Counted from the first letter of the stretch, positions 18,370-27,756 are shown. The stretch is DNA of 64,000 nt from Litchfieldella rifensis (GCF_042646605.1 NZ_JBHRUG010000027.1:350620-414619); one strand, 5' to 3'. A program made the numbers and translations. Notes: generated from the letters alone by a model not told the origin.

Positions 18370-19274
18370 CACATCACCTCCCGGAAGAAACGCTCGCGAT
18401 GGCCCATCACCAGGCTGGCGCGCTTGTGGGGGAAGTCGAAGTCACGCAGCCGCGAAAGCCCCAGTCGCTCCAGGTGGCGGAACAGGCGCTGATTGTCGTG
18501 GCGTGGCTCCAGCACCAGCCGGCTGGTGCGGGGCTCGGAGAGGTAGGCATAGTGGGACAGCCCGCCCAGCCAGGCGTCGACGAAGCGCGACCCGCGCACG
18601 TCCTCTTCGCCGACCAAGAGGTGCATCCCGCGGTCGAACGGCGCCCAGGGGTAGTAGGGAGCCAGGCGATCTTCGGCGGCCCAGTAGAGTTCGAAGTAGC
18701 CGAAGGGGCGATCATCGAATTCGCCGATCAACGGCAGGGTATGCGGGTCGGCGAGTCGCTGTGCGATGAATTCGGCGAGCTCGGCTTCGGACCAGGCCTG
18801 TTCCCAGAACTCGGCGACCCGTGGCAGATGCATCCAGCGCACGAAGCGTTCGAGGTCGCGGTCGGGATCGATCACACGCAAGGAAAAGGTGCGTTCGAGG
18901 CGTGGGTCGAAGCGTCGATACAGCGTACCGCTTGGTTGGGCAGGCCGCTGTGGATGACCGGATGTCGCATCGTAGGGCGTCTCGCCTGGTTGAGTGGGAG
19001 GATGCAGCAGCCACTGCCAGGGCTGTTGGTAGAAGTCGCGGCGCAGGACATGGCCGCCGCCCAGCACGTCGACCAGGCGCGTCCAGCCGGGGTGCGTATG
19101 CCACTCCTCCGCTTCCAGAACCAGCAGCGTCAGACCAGGGTGGTGCACAAAGACGGTATCGATGTGCGCGATCAGCGAGCCTGTCGAGTCGCTGCTCCGC
19201 TGCAGTCGGGCCGCTTCATCCTCGAGAGGAGCGATCTCGAGCCCATGGGGGCGTGCCTTCAGACTGACGGTCAT
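18369..19274 (-). CDS. iucB: N6-hydroxylysine acyltransferase
   Basis: 301 residues from ATG 19274, which overlaps the iucA stop as ATGA; AAGGAG lies upstream. GNAT-type acyltransferase of the IucB/AlcB/RhbD family: the C-terminal catalytic half contains RWMHLPRVAEFWEQAW, PFGYFELYWAAEDRL, YYPWAPFDRGMHLLVGEED and RGSRFVDAWL. It acylates N6-hydroxylysine, using acetyl-CoA in aerobactin. In marine amphiphilic aerobactins the related enzyme uses fatty-acyl donors, and sequence alone does not decide which applies here. Confidence 0.9.
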   Translation of the reverse strand: MTVSLKARPHGLEIAPLEDEAARLQRSSDSTGSLIAHIDTVFVHHPGLTLLVLEAEEWHTHPGWTRLVDVLGGGHVLRRDFYQQPWQWLLHPPTQPGETPYDATSGHPQRPAQPSGTLYRRFDPRLERTFSLRVIDPDRDLERFVRWMHLPRVAEFWEQAWSEAELAEFIAQRLADPHTLPLIGEFDDRPFGYFELYWAAEDRLAPYYPWAPFDRGMHLLVGEEDVRGSRFVDAWLGGLSHYAYLSEPRTSRLVLEPRHDNQRLFRHLERLGLSRLRDFDFPHKRASLVMGHRERFFREVM

Positions 19275-21031
19275 GCCGGAACTCCTTGGAGGTGTGTGGT
19301 GTTGGCGCTGGCAGCGCGGACTGTTGCCAGTGGGTTGGCCAGTGGCAGATAGAGGCGGGCCGGCTCGGCCAGCGTGGCTTCGTTGACGCCGCTCAGGTAG
19401 CAGAAGAAGTTGCCCTTCGCTTCCAGGTGGTGAGCGTTCAGGGCGTGATTCAGACAGTCGAGATCACCGTCGAGCCGTTCCTGCAGTCCCTCGAGATGGG
19501 CGCGCAGGTCGACCAGCAGGGTGGCTTCGTCGACCAGGCCGTCGGCGGCGAGGGCACTGGTGACGGCGAAGGTGGAGTTGATCAACAGGTAATAGAGGAA
19601 GTAGCGGCGCAGCGTGGCTGGTGGCCAGTGGTTCTCCGGCGGTTGCTCGAGCTGTGGATGCCGCTCGAGGAAGCGATCGCCGACCCCGCTGCCCTGACAG
19701 TCGCGGTAGAACATGCCCACCGGCCAGCCGTCATCCAGGCGCAACACGATGTTCTGCTGGTGGGCCAACAGCACGATGCCGTCTTCCACTGCCAGGCCGA
19801 ACAGCGGTGTCAGCACGCGCTCGCAGAAGGCGGTGAACCAGCCACGTGCCACTTGGGCCAGCGGCATGCCAAGGCTGTGAGCCTTGGCGCGGAGGCGAGC
19901 CGAGAGCAGCGACTGCCCACCGGCGACGAGCGGTTGTTGAGTGAGTGTGGCCAATACCACGGCTTCGCTATCGGCCGCATCCGCCAACAGGTTCTCGCGC
20001 AGCACCACCAGGCTGGCCGGGTCGACTGCACCATTGGCATCGCGCCAGCCCAACCAGGCGGGCTCCTGCATGACGGCGAAGCCGGGAAAGCGCTGCGCCA
20101 CGTTCAGCTCACGCATCCAGTGATCCAGATGCAAGCCACGCTGGACTTCCTTGACGCTGAGCAGGCGTAGCGAGTTGGTCAGCCGTGCCGATAGCGACCC
20201 CTTGACCATCCAGGGCACGCCGGGAGCGTAGAGCGAGCGATGCGACGACGTCGGCAGCCAATCCGGCTCGCTGTGACCCAGCCAGTGCAGCCGGCCATTT
20301 CGCTGTTGCTCCTGGACCCAGGGAAGCTGGTGCAGTCGTTGTGCTTGCCAGGGGTGCATGGGCAGGACCGAGAAGCCGTCCGGCAGATGCTCGGCAAGCA
20401 CCTCCGGCAACAGGCCCAGGGCCAGCTCGGTGGCACGGGCGTCGCGGCTGGTATCACCGGCCCTCAGTTCCGGTGCCAACGCCCACCAGGCGAGGCCGAA
20501 ACGGGCGCGATGCTCGGGGCAGAAGGCTTGGGCCTCGGCCTCGCTGAAGGGAGAGCGAGACTTGGGGGCGGGGTGGAAGGCATGACCGGCCAGCAGACCC
20601 TGTTCCGCCTCGGCAAAGTTCAGCGGGCCTTGCTGCAGGTGGCCGAGATCGTCACGGGCGTCCAGGCTGGCTTGAGTGTTGGTGCGACTTTCCAGTACCC
20701 GCTCGCGGAAAATGCTGCGCGCCTCGGCGGCAAGTTCACCCACCAGAGCCGGTGTTGCCAGGATGCGTTCCAAAGCCGTGGCGAAATCCACCGCGCGAGG
20801 GGTGCCATCCTTGAGCCACAGGACAGGCCACTGGAAGCGGCATTCGCCGCTGGCGCTGCGATGGTGCAAGCGCAGGTGCAGCTCTCCGTCATCGACAGGC
20901 AGGATGGCCAGGTCGCCATGCATGGTGGTGTCGAGATGCCAGCCTTGGCTTTCGCGTAGCAGGGCATTGAAGAAGCAACTCGCGGCCGGGTCGGCCTCGG
21001 ATAACAGCGTTGGGCTGGTGGGAGCAGACAT
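19271..21031 (-). CDS. iucA: NIS siderophore synthetase, IucA type
   Basis: 586 residues from ATG 21031, with AGGAG seven to ten bases upstream; an ORF reading to 21064 would run over the leader. First gene of iucABCD. The IucA/IucC family core is clear: GHAFHPAPKSRSPFSEAEA (the HPxxKxRxG-like loop), FSVLPMHPWQAQRLH, PTSSHRSLYAP, LTNSLRLLSVKEVQRGL and GIVLLAHQQNIVLRLDDGWP. It would couple the first acyl-hydroxylysine to one carboxylate of citrate. A Fur-like site is 35-50 bases upstream. Confidence 0.92.
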   Translation of the reverse strand: MSAPTSPTLLSEADPAASCFFNALLRESQGWHLDTTMHGDLAILPVDDGELHLRLHHRSASGECRFQWPVLWLKDGTPRAVDFATALERILATPALVGELAAEARSIFRERVLESRTNTQASLDARDDLGHLQQGPLNFAEAEQGLLAGHAFHPAPKSRSPFSEAEAQAFCPEHRARFGLAWWALAPELRAGDTSRDARATELALGLLPEVLAEHLPDGFSVLPMHPWQAQRLHQLPWVQEQQRNGRLHWLGHSEPDWLPTSSHRSLYAPGVPWMVKGSLSARLTNSLRLLSVKEVQRGLHLDHWMRELNVAQRFPGFAVMQEPAWLGWRDANGAVDPASLVVLRENLLADAADSEAVVLATLTQQPLVAGGQSLLSARLRAKAHSLGMPLAQVARGWFTAFCERVLTPLFGLAVEDGIVLLAHQQNIVLRLDDGWPVGMFYRDCQGSGVGDRFLERHPQLEQPPENHWPPATLRRYFLYYLLINSTFAVTSALAADGLVDEATLLVDLRAHLEGLQERLDGDLDCLNHALNAHHLEAKGNFFCYLSGVNEATLAEPARLYLPLANPLATVRAASANTTHLQGVPA

Positions 21032-21065
21032 TGGGCGTTCTCCTTTTTGAAAATAAAAGTACAAA

Positions 21066-21080
21066 TACGAATCATTCCGT
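21066..21080. promoter_or_regulatory. Possible Fur operator upstream of iucA
   Basis: TACGAATCATTCCGT retains the central AATCATT of the extended Fur consensus but matches only half of the 7-1-7 positions. Position, just ahead of iucA, supports it more than sequence does. Confidence 0.4.
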
Positions 21081-21120
21081 TAATTAGCCGTTACTTCTCC
21101 TCGCCAACATGAAAGTCATC

Positions 21121-22314
21121 CTAGTCGTAAGAGACGGAAGCCCGGGAAGCGGGTTCGGTCAGAAAATGGCGTTTGGCCAAGGGCACCAGTGTCAGCAGTA
21201 ACAGAGCGGCGACAAAAGCCAGCGGTAGCAGCCACCATGCGGTGACCAGACCGACCACCACGGTCGCAGCCCCGTAGCCGAGGGTATGAGCCATGGCCAG
21301 GAAACCGGCACTGGCTCCTTGGGCCTGGTGGCGGGTGGCCGCGTCGGTATAGCCCGGAACGGCCAGGGCGGCACCGGTGCTGGCGATCATCACGCCCAGC
21401 CCGAACCCTGCCATGCTTGACGTTTGTGTCAGTAGTCCGTAGCCCACGACCAGGCCCAGTGCGCCCAAGGCTAGCAAGGCATAGCCACCGAAAAGATGGC
21501 GGCGCGTCACACCGAGTTGGACACTCAAGGCGCCCAAGGCGCCAAGCGACAGCAGTACCCCCATCAGATGCCCGGCTCGGGTGGCATCGATGTCGAGCTT
21601 GCCTTGTAGGGCATTGGGCAGGCCCAGTTGCATCAGCGACACCGACATTGCCAATAGCAGTGCCATGATCAGGCAGGGCAGCAGGCCGAGTGCCAGGCGG
21701 GGCGATTCGGCCGCTCGCTTGGAAGGGGATGAGACGTGAGGCCGTGGCACGTCCTTGAGCAGTGCCAGGGCCAGCAGTCCGCCAAGCAGCATCAAGCCGA
21801 AGGGGGCATAGACGCCGAGCCCCAGGCTGGCAGCCGCGGCCAGCGGGCCCAGCAAGCGACCACTGCTGAGCCCGGCACTGACGGCGGCCAGGGCCTTGAT
21901 TCGCTCTTCGCCGCCATGCAGCGCCAGTGACCACTGTTGGCAGGCGGGAACCATGCCGGAGACCGTCAGGCCATACAGCACCCGAGACAGGGCCACCACG
22001 ACCAGGAGCGCACCAGCGGAGAGCAAGCCCTTGGCCGTGGCCCACAGAGCGAAGCCGATCAAGCCAAAGCTGATCACATAGCCCAACAGCGCCTGTATCA
22101 CCACCACCCGCGCGCCGTAGCGGTCGGCGACTCGCCCCCAGAAGGGGCTGCCGAGCAGGAACAGCATCGACCCTAGCAGAATCAGTCCGGCCCACTGCGA
22201 CAGCGGCAAGCCGAAACGCTCCACCAGTACCGGCAGCACGACCAGCAGGCCGTTCTGACCGAGTCCCAGCAGAGCCGCACAAGTGCTGATTCGCCACAGT
22301 GGGGGAACGTGCAT
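21121..22314 (-). CDS. MFS transporter, probable siderophore exporter
   Basis: 397 residues from ATG 22314, preceded by GGGAGAG; an upstream in-frame start at 22335 is less well placed. Twelve-helix major facilitator pattern with the loop 2-3 motif GRVADRYGARVVV, a second-half SAGFLAMAHTLGYGAA segment and a basic C-terminus. It is transcribed in the same direction just upstream of iucA and has its own Fur-like site. MFS proteins in NIS clusters commonly export the finished siderophore; drug efflux is the alternative. Confidence 0.85.
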   Translation of the reverse strand: MHVPPLWRISTCAALLGLGQNGLLVVLPVLVERFGLPLSQWAGLILLGSMLFLLGSPFWGRVADRYGARVVVIQALLGYVISFGLIGFALWATAKGLLSAGALLVVVALSRVLYGLTVSGMVPACQQWSLALHGGEERIKALAAVSAGLSSGRLLGPLAAAASLGLGVYAPFGLMLLGGLLALALLKDVPRPHVSSPSKRAAESPRLALGLLPCLIMALLLAMSVSLMQLGLPNALQGKLDIDATRAGHLMGVLLSLGALGALSVQLGVTRRHLFGGYALLALGALGLVVGYGLLTQTSSMAGFGLGVMIASTGAALAVPGYTDAATRHQAQGASAGFLAMAHTLGYGAATVVVGLVTAWWLLPLAFVAALLLLTLVPLAKRHFLTEPASRASVSYD

Positions 22315-22338
22315 GACTACTCTCCCTATAAACACGAT

Positions 22339-22353
22339 TGAGAATTGTTATTA
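22339..22353. promoter_or_regulatory. Fur-type operator upstream of the MFS gene
   Basis: TGAGAATTGTTATTA, 11 of 14 matches to TGATAATnATTATCA, about 25 bases upstream of the MFS start. Confidence 0.65.
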
Positions 22354-22416
22354 TTTAAGCTTTTGCCGTCAAGGTAGGAAATGTATCGGCTTGTGAAAAA
22401 TGGCTGCATCGGCCAT

Positions 22417-22442
22417 GAAAAACGCCCACCGAAAGGTGGGCG
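22417..22442 (-). terminator. Terminator after the IutA-like receptor gene
   Basis: CGCCCACC-gaaa-GGTGGGCG hairpin followed on the minus strand by a run of T (plus-strand AAAAA at 22418-22422). It ends the receptor transcript at 22472 before the MFS promoter. Confidence 0.85.
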
Positions 22443-22471
22443 TGAGGGGCGAGCATATCGCGATGAGGGGC

Positions 22472-24568
22472 TCAGTAGTCGACAGACCAGGTCAGGGTGT
22501 AGGTGCGGCCGCGGCCCTGGTAGTCGTAGAGATATTCCGGGCCGTAGTAGGGGGAATAGAACATTGCTGCACGCTGGCCCCATACGGTGGAGTACTGCTC
22601 ATTCAATAGGTTCTGCACCCCGAGGCTGAACTTGCCAAAGTCGGTCCGTTGGCTCGCCAGCAGATCCAGAGTGGTAAAGCCATCGATCTGGCGGTCGTTG
22701 TCGTCCTCCAGATTGAAGACATGGTTGGCCTGCAGACGTGCCGAGCGAACATAATCCGTCCAGCCGACGAATGCGGTGGCCGAAGACAGCGAGGCATAGC
22801 GAGCATCACGCTTTTCCCACTCACCTTCGTCGTTTTCTTGATCGGACCGTACCAGATGCAGGGTGCCGCCGGCCTCAATGCCATTGTCAAAGTAACGGGT
22901 CAGGGCGCCTTCGAAACCGTAGTCGCGCTTCTTCTCGTCGACCACCGTCACACTCAGGTCCTCGGCATTCTCCACCGCCTTGTCGGACCAGGAGTAGTAG
23001 ATTGCCGCCTGGGTCAGCCAGTCACCGCCACGATAGCGCCAACCGAGCTCGACCTGATCGGTCTCGATGGCGGACAGCGGGTTTTCGGCAACGCTGATGT
23101 CGGCGCTCTTGCCGTAGTACTTGGCCGGGTCGGGCAGTTCGAAGCCCTGGCTGAATTGCAGCCAGTTCTGGTGGCCGTTGCCGTAGTCATAAAGGGCACC
23201 AGCATTGAGCAGGGTGGCATCGTAGTCGTTCTCGCCACCGGGGATGCCCTTGAAGTCGTCGACCTCGACGTCAGTGTGCTGGCGTCGCGCTCCGGCGGAG
23301 AGCTGCAGGCCATCGGTCACCTGCCACTTGCCTTGGGCGAAGGCTGCGATGCCATCGACCTGATAGCCGGGGTAGCGTGGCTCGACACTGGCCCGCTCCT
23401 GCACCAGGCCGCCACTCGCATCGGACACGGCCTTGTCGAAGATCATCTGGCTGGCGTCGAATTTTTCGCGATCCAGGTCCAGGCCGTAGGTGAGACCGAT
23501 GCTGTCGCTCAATTGGGCATCGAACAGCGCCTTGATCCCGCTGAGCTTAGTGTTCTGTTTGGAGGCGCGGAATTCGGAGCCATCAGTGACGGGATAGGGG
23601 AAGGCCTGGAAGCTGGATTCTTCCTCTCGGTGGAAGACCTGGAGATAGAAGTCCTGACTCAACAGGTTGCCGTGATGGTATTGCGCATTGACCATCTTGC
23701 GGTCGGTGGCCGGGTCGCGATCCGAGCGATAGCCGTCGTGGATTTCAGCATCGTTCAGGTCGGGCGTGGCGGCATCCAGGTTGGGGAAGTAGACGCCACG
23801 ATCGCCTTCGTAGCCGGAGCGATAGAGCTGGGCGCCGAGTTCCAGGGTCTGGTTGGCGTCCAGGTTGAAAGTCAGGTTGCCGAGCACATCGATACTGCGG
23901 TTGTCCTGCAGGTCGGTCTGGGCGATATCGGGGAAGATCTCATCGCCATTGGCGTCGAAGTGGCGGCCATTGTCCTGGTAGGCGGTGCCGAGATAGCCCT
24001 GCACTCGTTCGCTACCGCCGCTGACCGACTGGGCGATGCGCCTGTCCAGGTCGTCGCTGTTATTGAAGCCCGTGGTAATGCCGGCTTCAGTGCGCCAGTC
24101 GGGGCCGCCGACGTCACCCTTTCTGGTGATGATGTTGATGATGCCGCCGGTGGCGCCGCCGCCGTACAGGCTGCTGGCGCCGGAAAGCACCTCGATGCGT
24201 TCGATATTGAAGGGGTCGATGGCGTCGAACTGACGGGAGAGACCACGTGAGCTATTGAGTGATACGCCATCGATCAGTACTTGGACGCTACGACCACGCA
24301 GGTTCTGGCCATAGTTGGTGCGCCCTTGAGGTGCCATGTCGAGTCCCGGTACCAGCTTGCCCAGGGCAGTCTTGAGATCGGCGCCGGTTTCGATCTGCTG
24401 CTGCAAGTCCTCTTTTTCGATCACCCACACGGCGCCTGGAATCTGGCTGATCTGGGTCGGAGTGCGCGAGCCGACCACAACCATGGTGTCCTGTTCTTCC
24501 TGGGCCTGCAGCGTCATCGCCGCTGAACCTGCGACCACGGCTAGACCGAGGGTCAGTGTCTTCTTCAT
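22472..24568 (-). CDS. iutA: IutA-like TonB-dependent aerobactin receptor
   Basis: 698 residues from ATG 24568, with AAGGGAA upstream. Signal peptide MKKTLTLGLAVVAGSAAM...LQAQ. Plug: DTMVVVGSRTPTQISQIPGA, LGKLVPGLDMAPQGRTNYGQ, LRGRSVQVLIDGVSLNSSRG, then IERIEVLSGASSLYGGGATG. The barrel starts with a DDLDRRIAQSVSGG block of the kind seen in IutA and ends in YTLTWSVDY. Its place in an iucABCD locus makes a citrate-hydroxamate (aerobactin-type) ligand likely. It has its own promoter with a Fur-like site and is followed by a strong terminator. Confidence 0.85.
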   Translation of the reverse strand: MKKTLTLGLAVVAGSAAMTLQAQEEQDTMVVVGSRTPTQISQIPGAVWVIEKEDLQQQIETGADLKTALGKLVPGLDMAPQGRTNYGQNLRGRSVQVLIDGVSLNSSRGLSRQFDAIDPFNIERIEVLSGASSLYGGGATGGIINIITRKGDVGGPDWRTEAGITTGFNNSDDLDRRIAQSVSGGSERVQGYLGTAYQDNGRHFDANGDEIFPDIAQTDLQDNRSIDVLGNLTFNLDANQTLELGAQLYRSGYEGDRGVYFPNLDAATPDLNDAEIHDGYRSDRDPATDRKMVNAQYHHGNLLSQDFYLQVFHREEESSFQAFPYPVTDGSEFRASKQNTKLSGIKALFDAQLSDSIGLTYGLDLDREKFDASQMIFDKAVSDASGGLVQERASVEPRYPGYQVDGIAAFAQGKWQVTDGLQLSAGARRQHTDVEVDDFKGIPGGENDYDATLLNAGALYDYGNGHQNWLQFSQGFELPDPAKYYGKSADISVAENPLSAIETDQVELGWRYRGGDWLTQAAIYYSWSDKAVENAEDLSVTVVDEKKRDYGFEGALTRYFDNGIEAGGTLHLVRSDQENDEGEWEKRDARYASLSSATAFVGWTDYVRSARLQANHVFNLEDDNDRQIDGFTTLDLLASQRTDFGKFSLGVQNLLNEQYSTVWGQRAAMFYSPYYGPEYLYDYQGRGRTYTLTWSVDY

Positions 24569-24648
24569 TGTGGGTTCCCTTGCTGGCAATTCATGGCTTG
24601 CTCTGGCTGAGAGCGGGGCAAGCATACCAGAATGAAATAAAAACTCAA

Positions 24649-24663
24649 TGAGAGTGATTCGTA
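24649..24663. promoter_or_regulatory. Possible Fur operator upstream of iutA
   Basis: TGAGAGTGATTCGTA, 9 of 14 consensus matches, in an AT-rich promoter region 80-95 bases upstream of the start. Confidence 0.5.
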
Positions 24664-24701
24664 TTTATTCTTGGGGGCGAATCACTGGACAAGCTGAACG
24701 A

Positions 24702-24721
24702 CGCTCCGGTAAGCCGGAGCG
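24702..24721. terminator. Hairpin downstream of the YceI-like gene
   Basis: CGCTCCGG-taag-CCGGAGCG perfect 8-bp stem lies 26 bases past the YceI-like stop (minus strand). T run weak, so a terminator only tentatively. Confidence 0.4.
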
Positions 24722-24746
24722 CCGAGCGGGATGTTAGGAAGGAAAA

Positions 24747-25322
24747 CTAGCGGTCGATCAGGGTGGCATCGAGTTGCACCGGCACCTCGTCGCCGATCCG
24801 TTCATAGCCCAATAGCAACAGCACGCTACGCGCCGTCTGGTGAGCCATCAATTCACGGCCATCCAGCGCGACCCGCTCGGCATTGGTGACTCGGATCAGA
24901 TCGTGGGTCTCGCGAGTGAAGCGCAGTAGAAGCGGCTCCTGCTCGGTGGCGCCCTCGGCCTGGATCCGGAACATCAAGGTTTCGGTCATGGAGTCGCCTA
25001 CACCGAGGGCATCCAGGCGTTCAGGCGGTAGTTGGGTGACCAGGGTAGCCAAGGGCATCTTTTTCACGCCCGATAGCCAGGGCGGCAGTTGCCCCAGGCG
25101 GTCAAGCACATCGGTCTGGTCGAGCCGCAGCGGCAAGCGCAGGGTGCCATCGGGCCCGATATCACCACGTAACTCGCGTACTTGATGCTGATGGGGAACC
25201 GGCCCGTTGGGCGTGATCTCGACTACCGTTGCCTCGAGACGCGATTGGGCCGGATCAAGCTCCCAGGCCGCTTGGACGGGCAGAGCGAGCAGAAGGGGCA
25301 CGATGGCAAGGGATGCTTTCAA
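24747..25322 (-). CDS. YceI-family periplasmic lipocalin-like protein
   Basis: 191 residues. Signal peptide MKASLAIVPLLLALPVQAAW, then the YceI start WELDPAQSRLEATVVEI and the mid-domain LPLRLDQTDVLDRL, ending with LDATLIDR. YceI proteins bind isoprenoid-like or amide lipids in the periplasm; several respond to base or osmotic stress. The single-gene unit is transcribed toward iutA and shows no link to siderophores. The start has AAGCATC upstream rather than a strong ribosome site. Confidence 0.78.
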   Translation of the reverse strand: MKASLAIVPLLLALPVQAAWELDPAQSRLEATVVEITPNGPVPHQHQVRELRGDIGPDGTLRLPLRLDQTDVLDRLGQLPPWLSGVKKMPLATLVTQLPPERLDALGVGDSMTETLMFRIQAEGATEQEPLLLRFTRETHDLIRVTNAERVALDGRELMAHQTARSVLLLLGYERIGDEVPVQLDATLIDR

Positions 25323-25453
25323 GATGATGCCTCCGAATCAATGACACAGTTCCTGACCCACCAAACGCGGAAAAGTGCCTGGCCGCCCCGATCATGACCT
25401 GCCAGAGCTGGCCTAGCGCGACGGCATTCGCTATCATACTGCCGCGCAATGCA

Positions 25454-25531
<78 letters not shown>

Positions 25532-25627
25532 TCAAATCAGCTACTTAAGAATTTTCTTTGGTGAGTCCCATAGTCCAAGGGTACAGTTTCGGTACAGTGC
25601 CGATCCTTCAGCCCCCTGGAGTTTTTC

Positions 25628-26689
25628 ATGGCCACCATCGTCAAGACACCTGCCGGTAGCTGGAAAGCCGTCATCCGCAAGACCGGCTGGCCGACCACTG
25701 CCAAGACCTTCCGCACCAAACGCGACGCCCAGGACTGGGCACGCCGCACCGAAGACGAAATGGTGCGTGGTGTTTATATCCAGCGCAGCGCCTCGGAGCG
25801 CATGACGCTCGAAGCGGCACTCAAGCGCTACCTGGCCGACGTCACCCCCACCAAGAAGCCCAGTACCCAGAAGAGCGAGCGCCACAAGGCCAACACGCTG
25901 ATCGAGCACCTGGGAAAATACTCCCTCGCGGCCCTGACGCCGGAACTGATCGCCAACTACCGCGATACACGCCTCAATAGCATTGGCCATCGTGGGCAGC
26001 CTATCAGCGCCAATACCGTGCGCCTGGAGCTTGCGCTGCTCGGCCACCTCTACACGGTGGCCATCCAGGAATGGGGGTTGGGCCTGACCTACAACCCCGT
26101 CCAGAACATCCGCAAGCCAAGCCCGGGGGAAGGGCGCGACCGCCGCCTGAGCCCCGACGAGGAGAAGCGCTTGTTCGCCGTGCTACGACAACACAGCAAC
26201 CCAATGCTGGCCTGGATCGCCAGAATCGCCCTGGAGACGGGCATGCGCTCGTCGGAGATACTGACCCTGACTCGCTCCCAGGTCGACGTGAAACGCCGCG
26301 TGGTGCGCCTCACCGACACCAAGAACAACGAAGCCCGCTTGGTGCCGCTGACCCAGGCCGCCACCGAGGTGTTCAAGCAAGCGCTGAACAACCCAGTGCG
26401 CCCGCTTGGCTGTGACCTGGTGTTCTTCGGTGAACCTGGTCGAGACGGCAAGCGTGGTCCCTATGCCTATACCAAGCTCTGGAACCAGGCGAAGAAGAAG
26501 GCCGGACTCAATGACTTCCGCTTTCATGACCTACGCCATGAAGCCGTCAGCCGGCTGGTAGGGGCAGGGCTATCCGATCAGGAGGTCGCTGCGATCAGTG
26601 GTCACAAGTCCATGCAGATGCTGAGGCGGTATACCCACCTGAGGGCAGAGGACTTAGTTGTAAAGCTGGATAAAATGATTAATAACTAA
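25628..26689 (+). CDS. int: Tyrosine-type site-specific integrase
   Basis: 353 residues. Catalyses recombination between the element's att site and the tRNA 3' end. N-terminal arm-binding domain (residues 1-60, TFRTKRDAQDWARRTEDEM), SAM-like core-binding domain (about 60-165), and the catalytic domain with Arg207 (GMRSSE), His300-x-x-Arg303 (HDLRHEA), His326 (GHKSMQ) and nucleophile Tyr335 (RRYTHL). All catalytic residues are present, so it should be active. It reads away from attL, the normal layout for tRNA-borne elements. GGTACAG motifs at about 25580-25600 could be arm sites. Confidence 0.95.
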   Translation: MATIVKTPAGSWKAVIRKTGWPTTAKTFRTKRDAQDWARRTEDEMVRGVYIQRSASERMTLEAALKRYLADVTPTKKPSTQKSERHKANTLIEHLGKYSLAALTPELIANYRDTRLNSIGHRGQPISANTVRLELALLGHLYTVAIQEWGLGLTYNPVQNIRKPSPGEGRDRRLSPDEEKRLFAVLRQHSNPMLAWIARIALETGMRSSEILTLTRSQVDVKRRVVRLTDTKNNEARLVPLTQAATEVFKQALNNPVRPLGCDLVFFGEPGRDGKRGPYAYTKLWNQAKKKAGLNDFRFHDLRHEAVSRLVGAGLSDQEVAAISGHKSMQMLRRYTHLRAEDLVVKLDKMINN

Positions 26690-26733
26690 TATAGTTGGCA
26701 TATTGCAGTCATAATGAAACATAAGGTGCCATT

Positions 26734-27756
26734 TTGTCGGTCATAAATAGGTGGTCTAAATCTATAGCTAAGCTACTGAGCGCTGCTTTCTCGGTTGGTT
26801 CTTCTGTGTCAAATAACGGAATCGTTCTTGGTGACGCTAGAGAGAGCTTTATCCGTGATGTATTGACTCGTTTTTTACCCCAAAATGTCGTTGTCGGTAC
26901 TGGCCAAATCGTAGATCAGAGTAATAATTATTCAAAACAGGTTGATGTGATAGTTTACAGAGGTGACTTTCCTGTTCTGAGAACGCTGGGTAGTTTAGAT
27001 GTGTACTTTATTGAGGGTGTGTTAGCAACGATTGAGGTAAAATCAAAGCTAGATGAAGAAAAGCTGTTTGAGGCTTTAGATAATTGCAAGTCGGTTAGAA
27101 GTTTAAGGCCTACGTTCTTACGTCAGTCTTTAGACGACTACTCTGAGTTGGTTTATGAGAATAAGTATGATGATTTGTCAGTTACTGAGAAGAACTCAGT
27201 AATGGGCATGGTTTTACCACCAGCTTATATTTTCTCATATAAAGGTTATACGAAGAAATCGATTGAAAGCTTCAAAGCCAGCCTGAATAGCTGGCATCTA
27301 GACTTTGAGCGTGGCGAACATGACGTAACTGTTTTTCCTGAGGTGATAGCAAGTGAGGGATGTGTCTCGGTAAAGAATTTAAATAATCAACTTGGATTGA
27401 GAAAAGCTACTGAAAAAGAGATGATGCCCATTGTTTCATGTTTGAACTCACAGCTCGAAGAAAATCTCACATACAATAACTATTGTGAGTGCGTAGGTGT
27501 TAATCCTGAAGAAGGTTTTTGTTATGGGGCGGGTGTCAAAGAAGATGAAGCGCCATTGCAATATTTGATTGCTAGCATGCTTGAGTTAATTATTTCAAGA
27601 GTGGGGTTACAGCAGCTAGGCGGGACGCCGATTACATATAACTTGATCGGTTATCACATGATAAGCGATATGGAAGGGCCATGGGATGGAATTGTTGTTA
27701 ATGCAACAGATGTAAAAGATCCAAAGCTTGATTTTTTTCAAAAAATAAGTATATGA
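26734..27756 (+). CDS. DUF6602-type protein with PD-(D/E)XK nuclease-like core
   Basis: 340 residues from TTG 26734 with AAGGTG six to eleven bases upstream. The nuclease-like core is Asp71 in QVDVIVYRG and Glu101-Val-Lys103 in EGVLATIEVKS, the spacing and strand pattern of restriction-like folds. No DNA-binding domain or ATPase is evident. It is AT-rich compared with the integrase, 45 bases upstream, and sits in the cargo slot next to int, where single-gene defence functions are often found. Function is not known; nuclease or pseudo-nuclease sensor are both possible. Confidence 0.65.
   Translation: MSVINRWSKSIAKLLSAAFSVGSSVSNNGIVLGDARESFIRDVLTRFLPQNVVVGTGQIVDQSNNYSKQVDVIVYRGDFPVLRTLGSLDVYFIEGVLATIEVKSKLDEEKLFEALDNCKSVRSLRPTFLRQSLDDYSELVYENKYDDLSVTEKNSVMGMVLPPAYIFSYKGYTKKSIESFKASLNSWHLDFERGEHDVTVFPEVIASEGCVSVKNLNNQLGLRKATEKEMMPIVSCLNSQLEENLTYNNYCECVGVNPEEGFCYGAGVKEDEAPLQYLIASMLELIISRVGLQQLGGTPITYNLIGYHMISDMEGPWDGIVVNATDVKDPKLDFFQKISI

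Noticed and set aside
22649..24250. Plus-strand ORF of 533 codons
   Set aside because: Antisense of the IutA-like receptor; no ribosome site and no recognisable domain.
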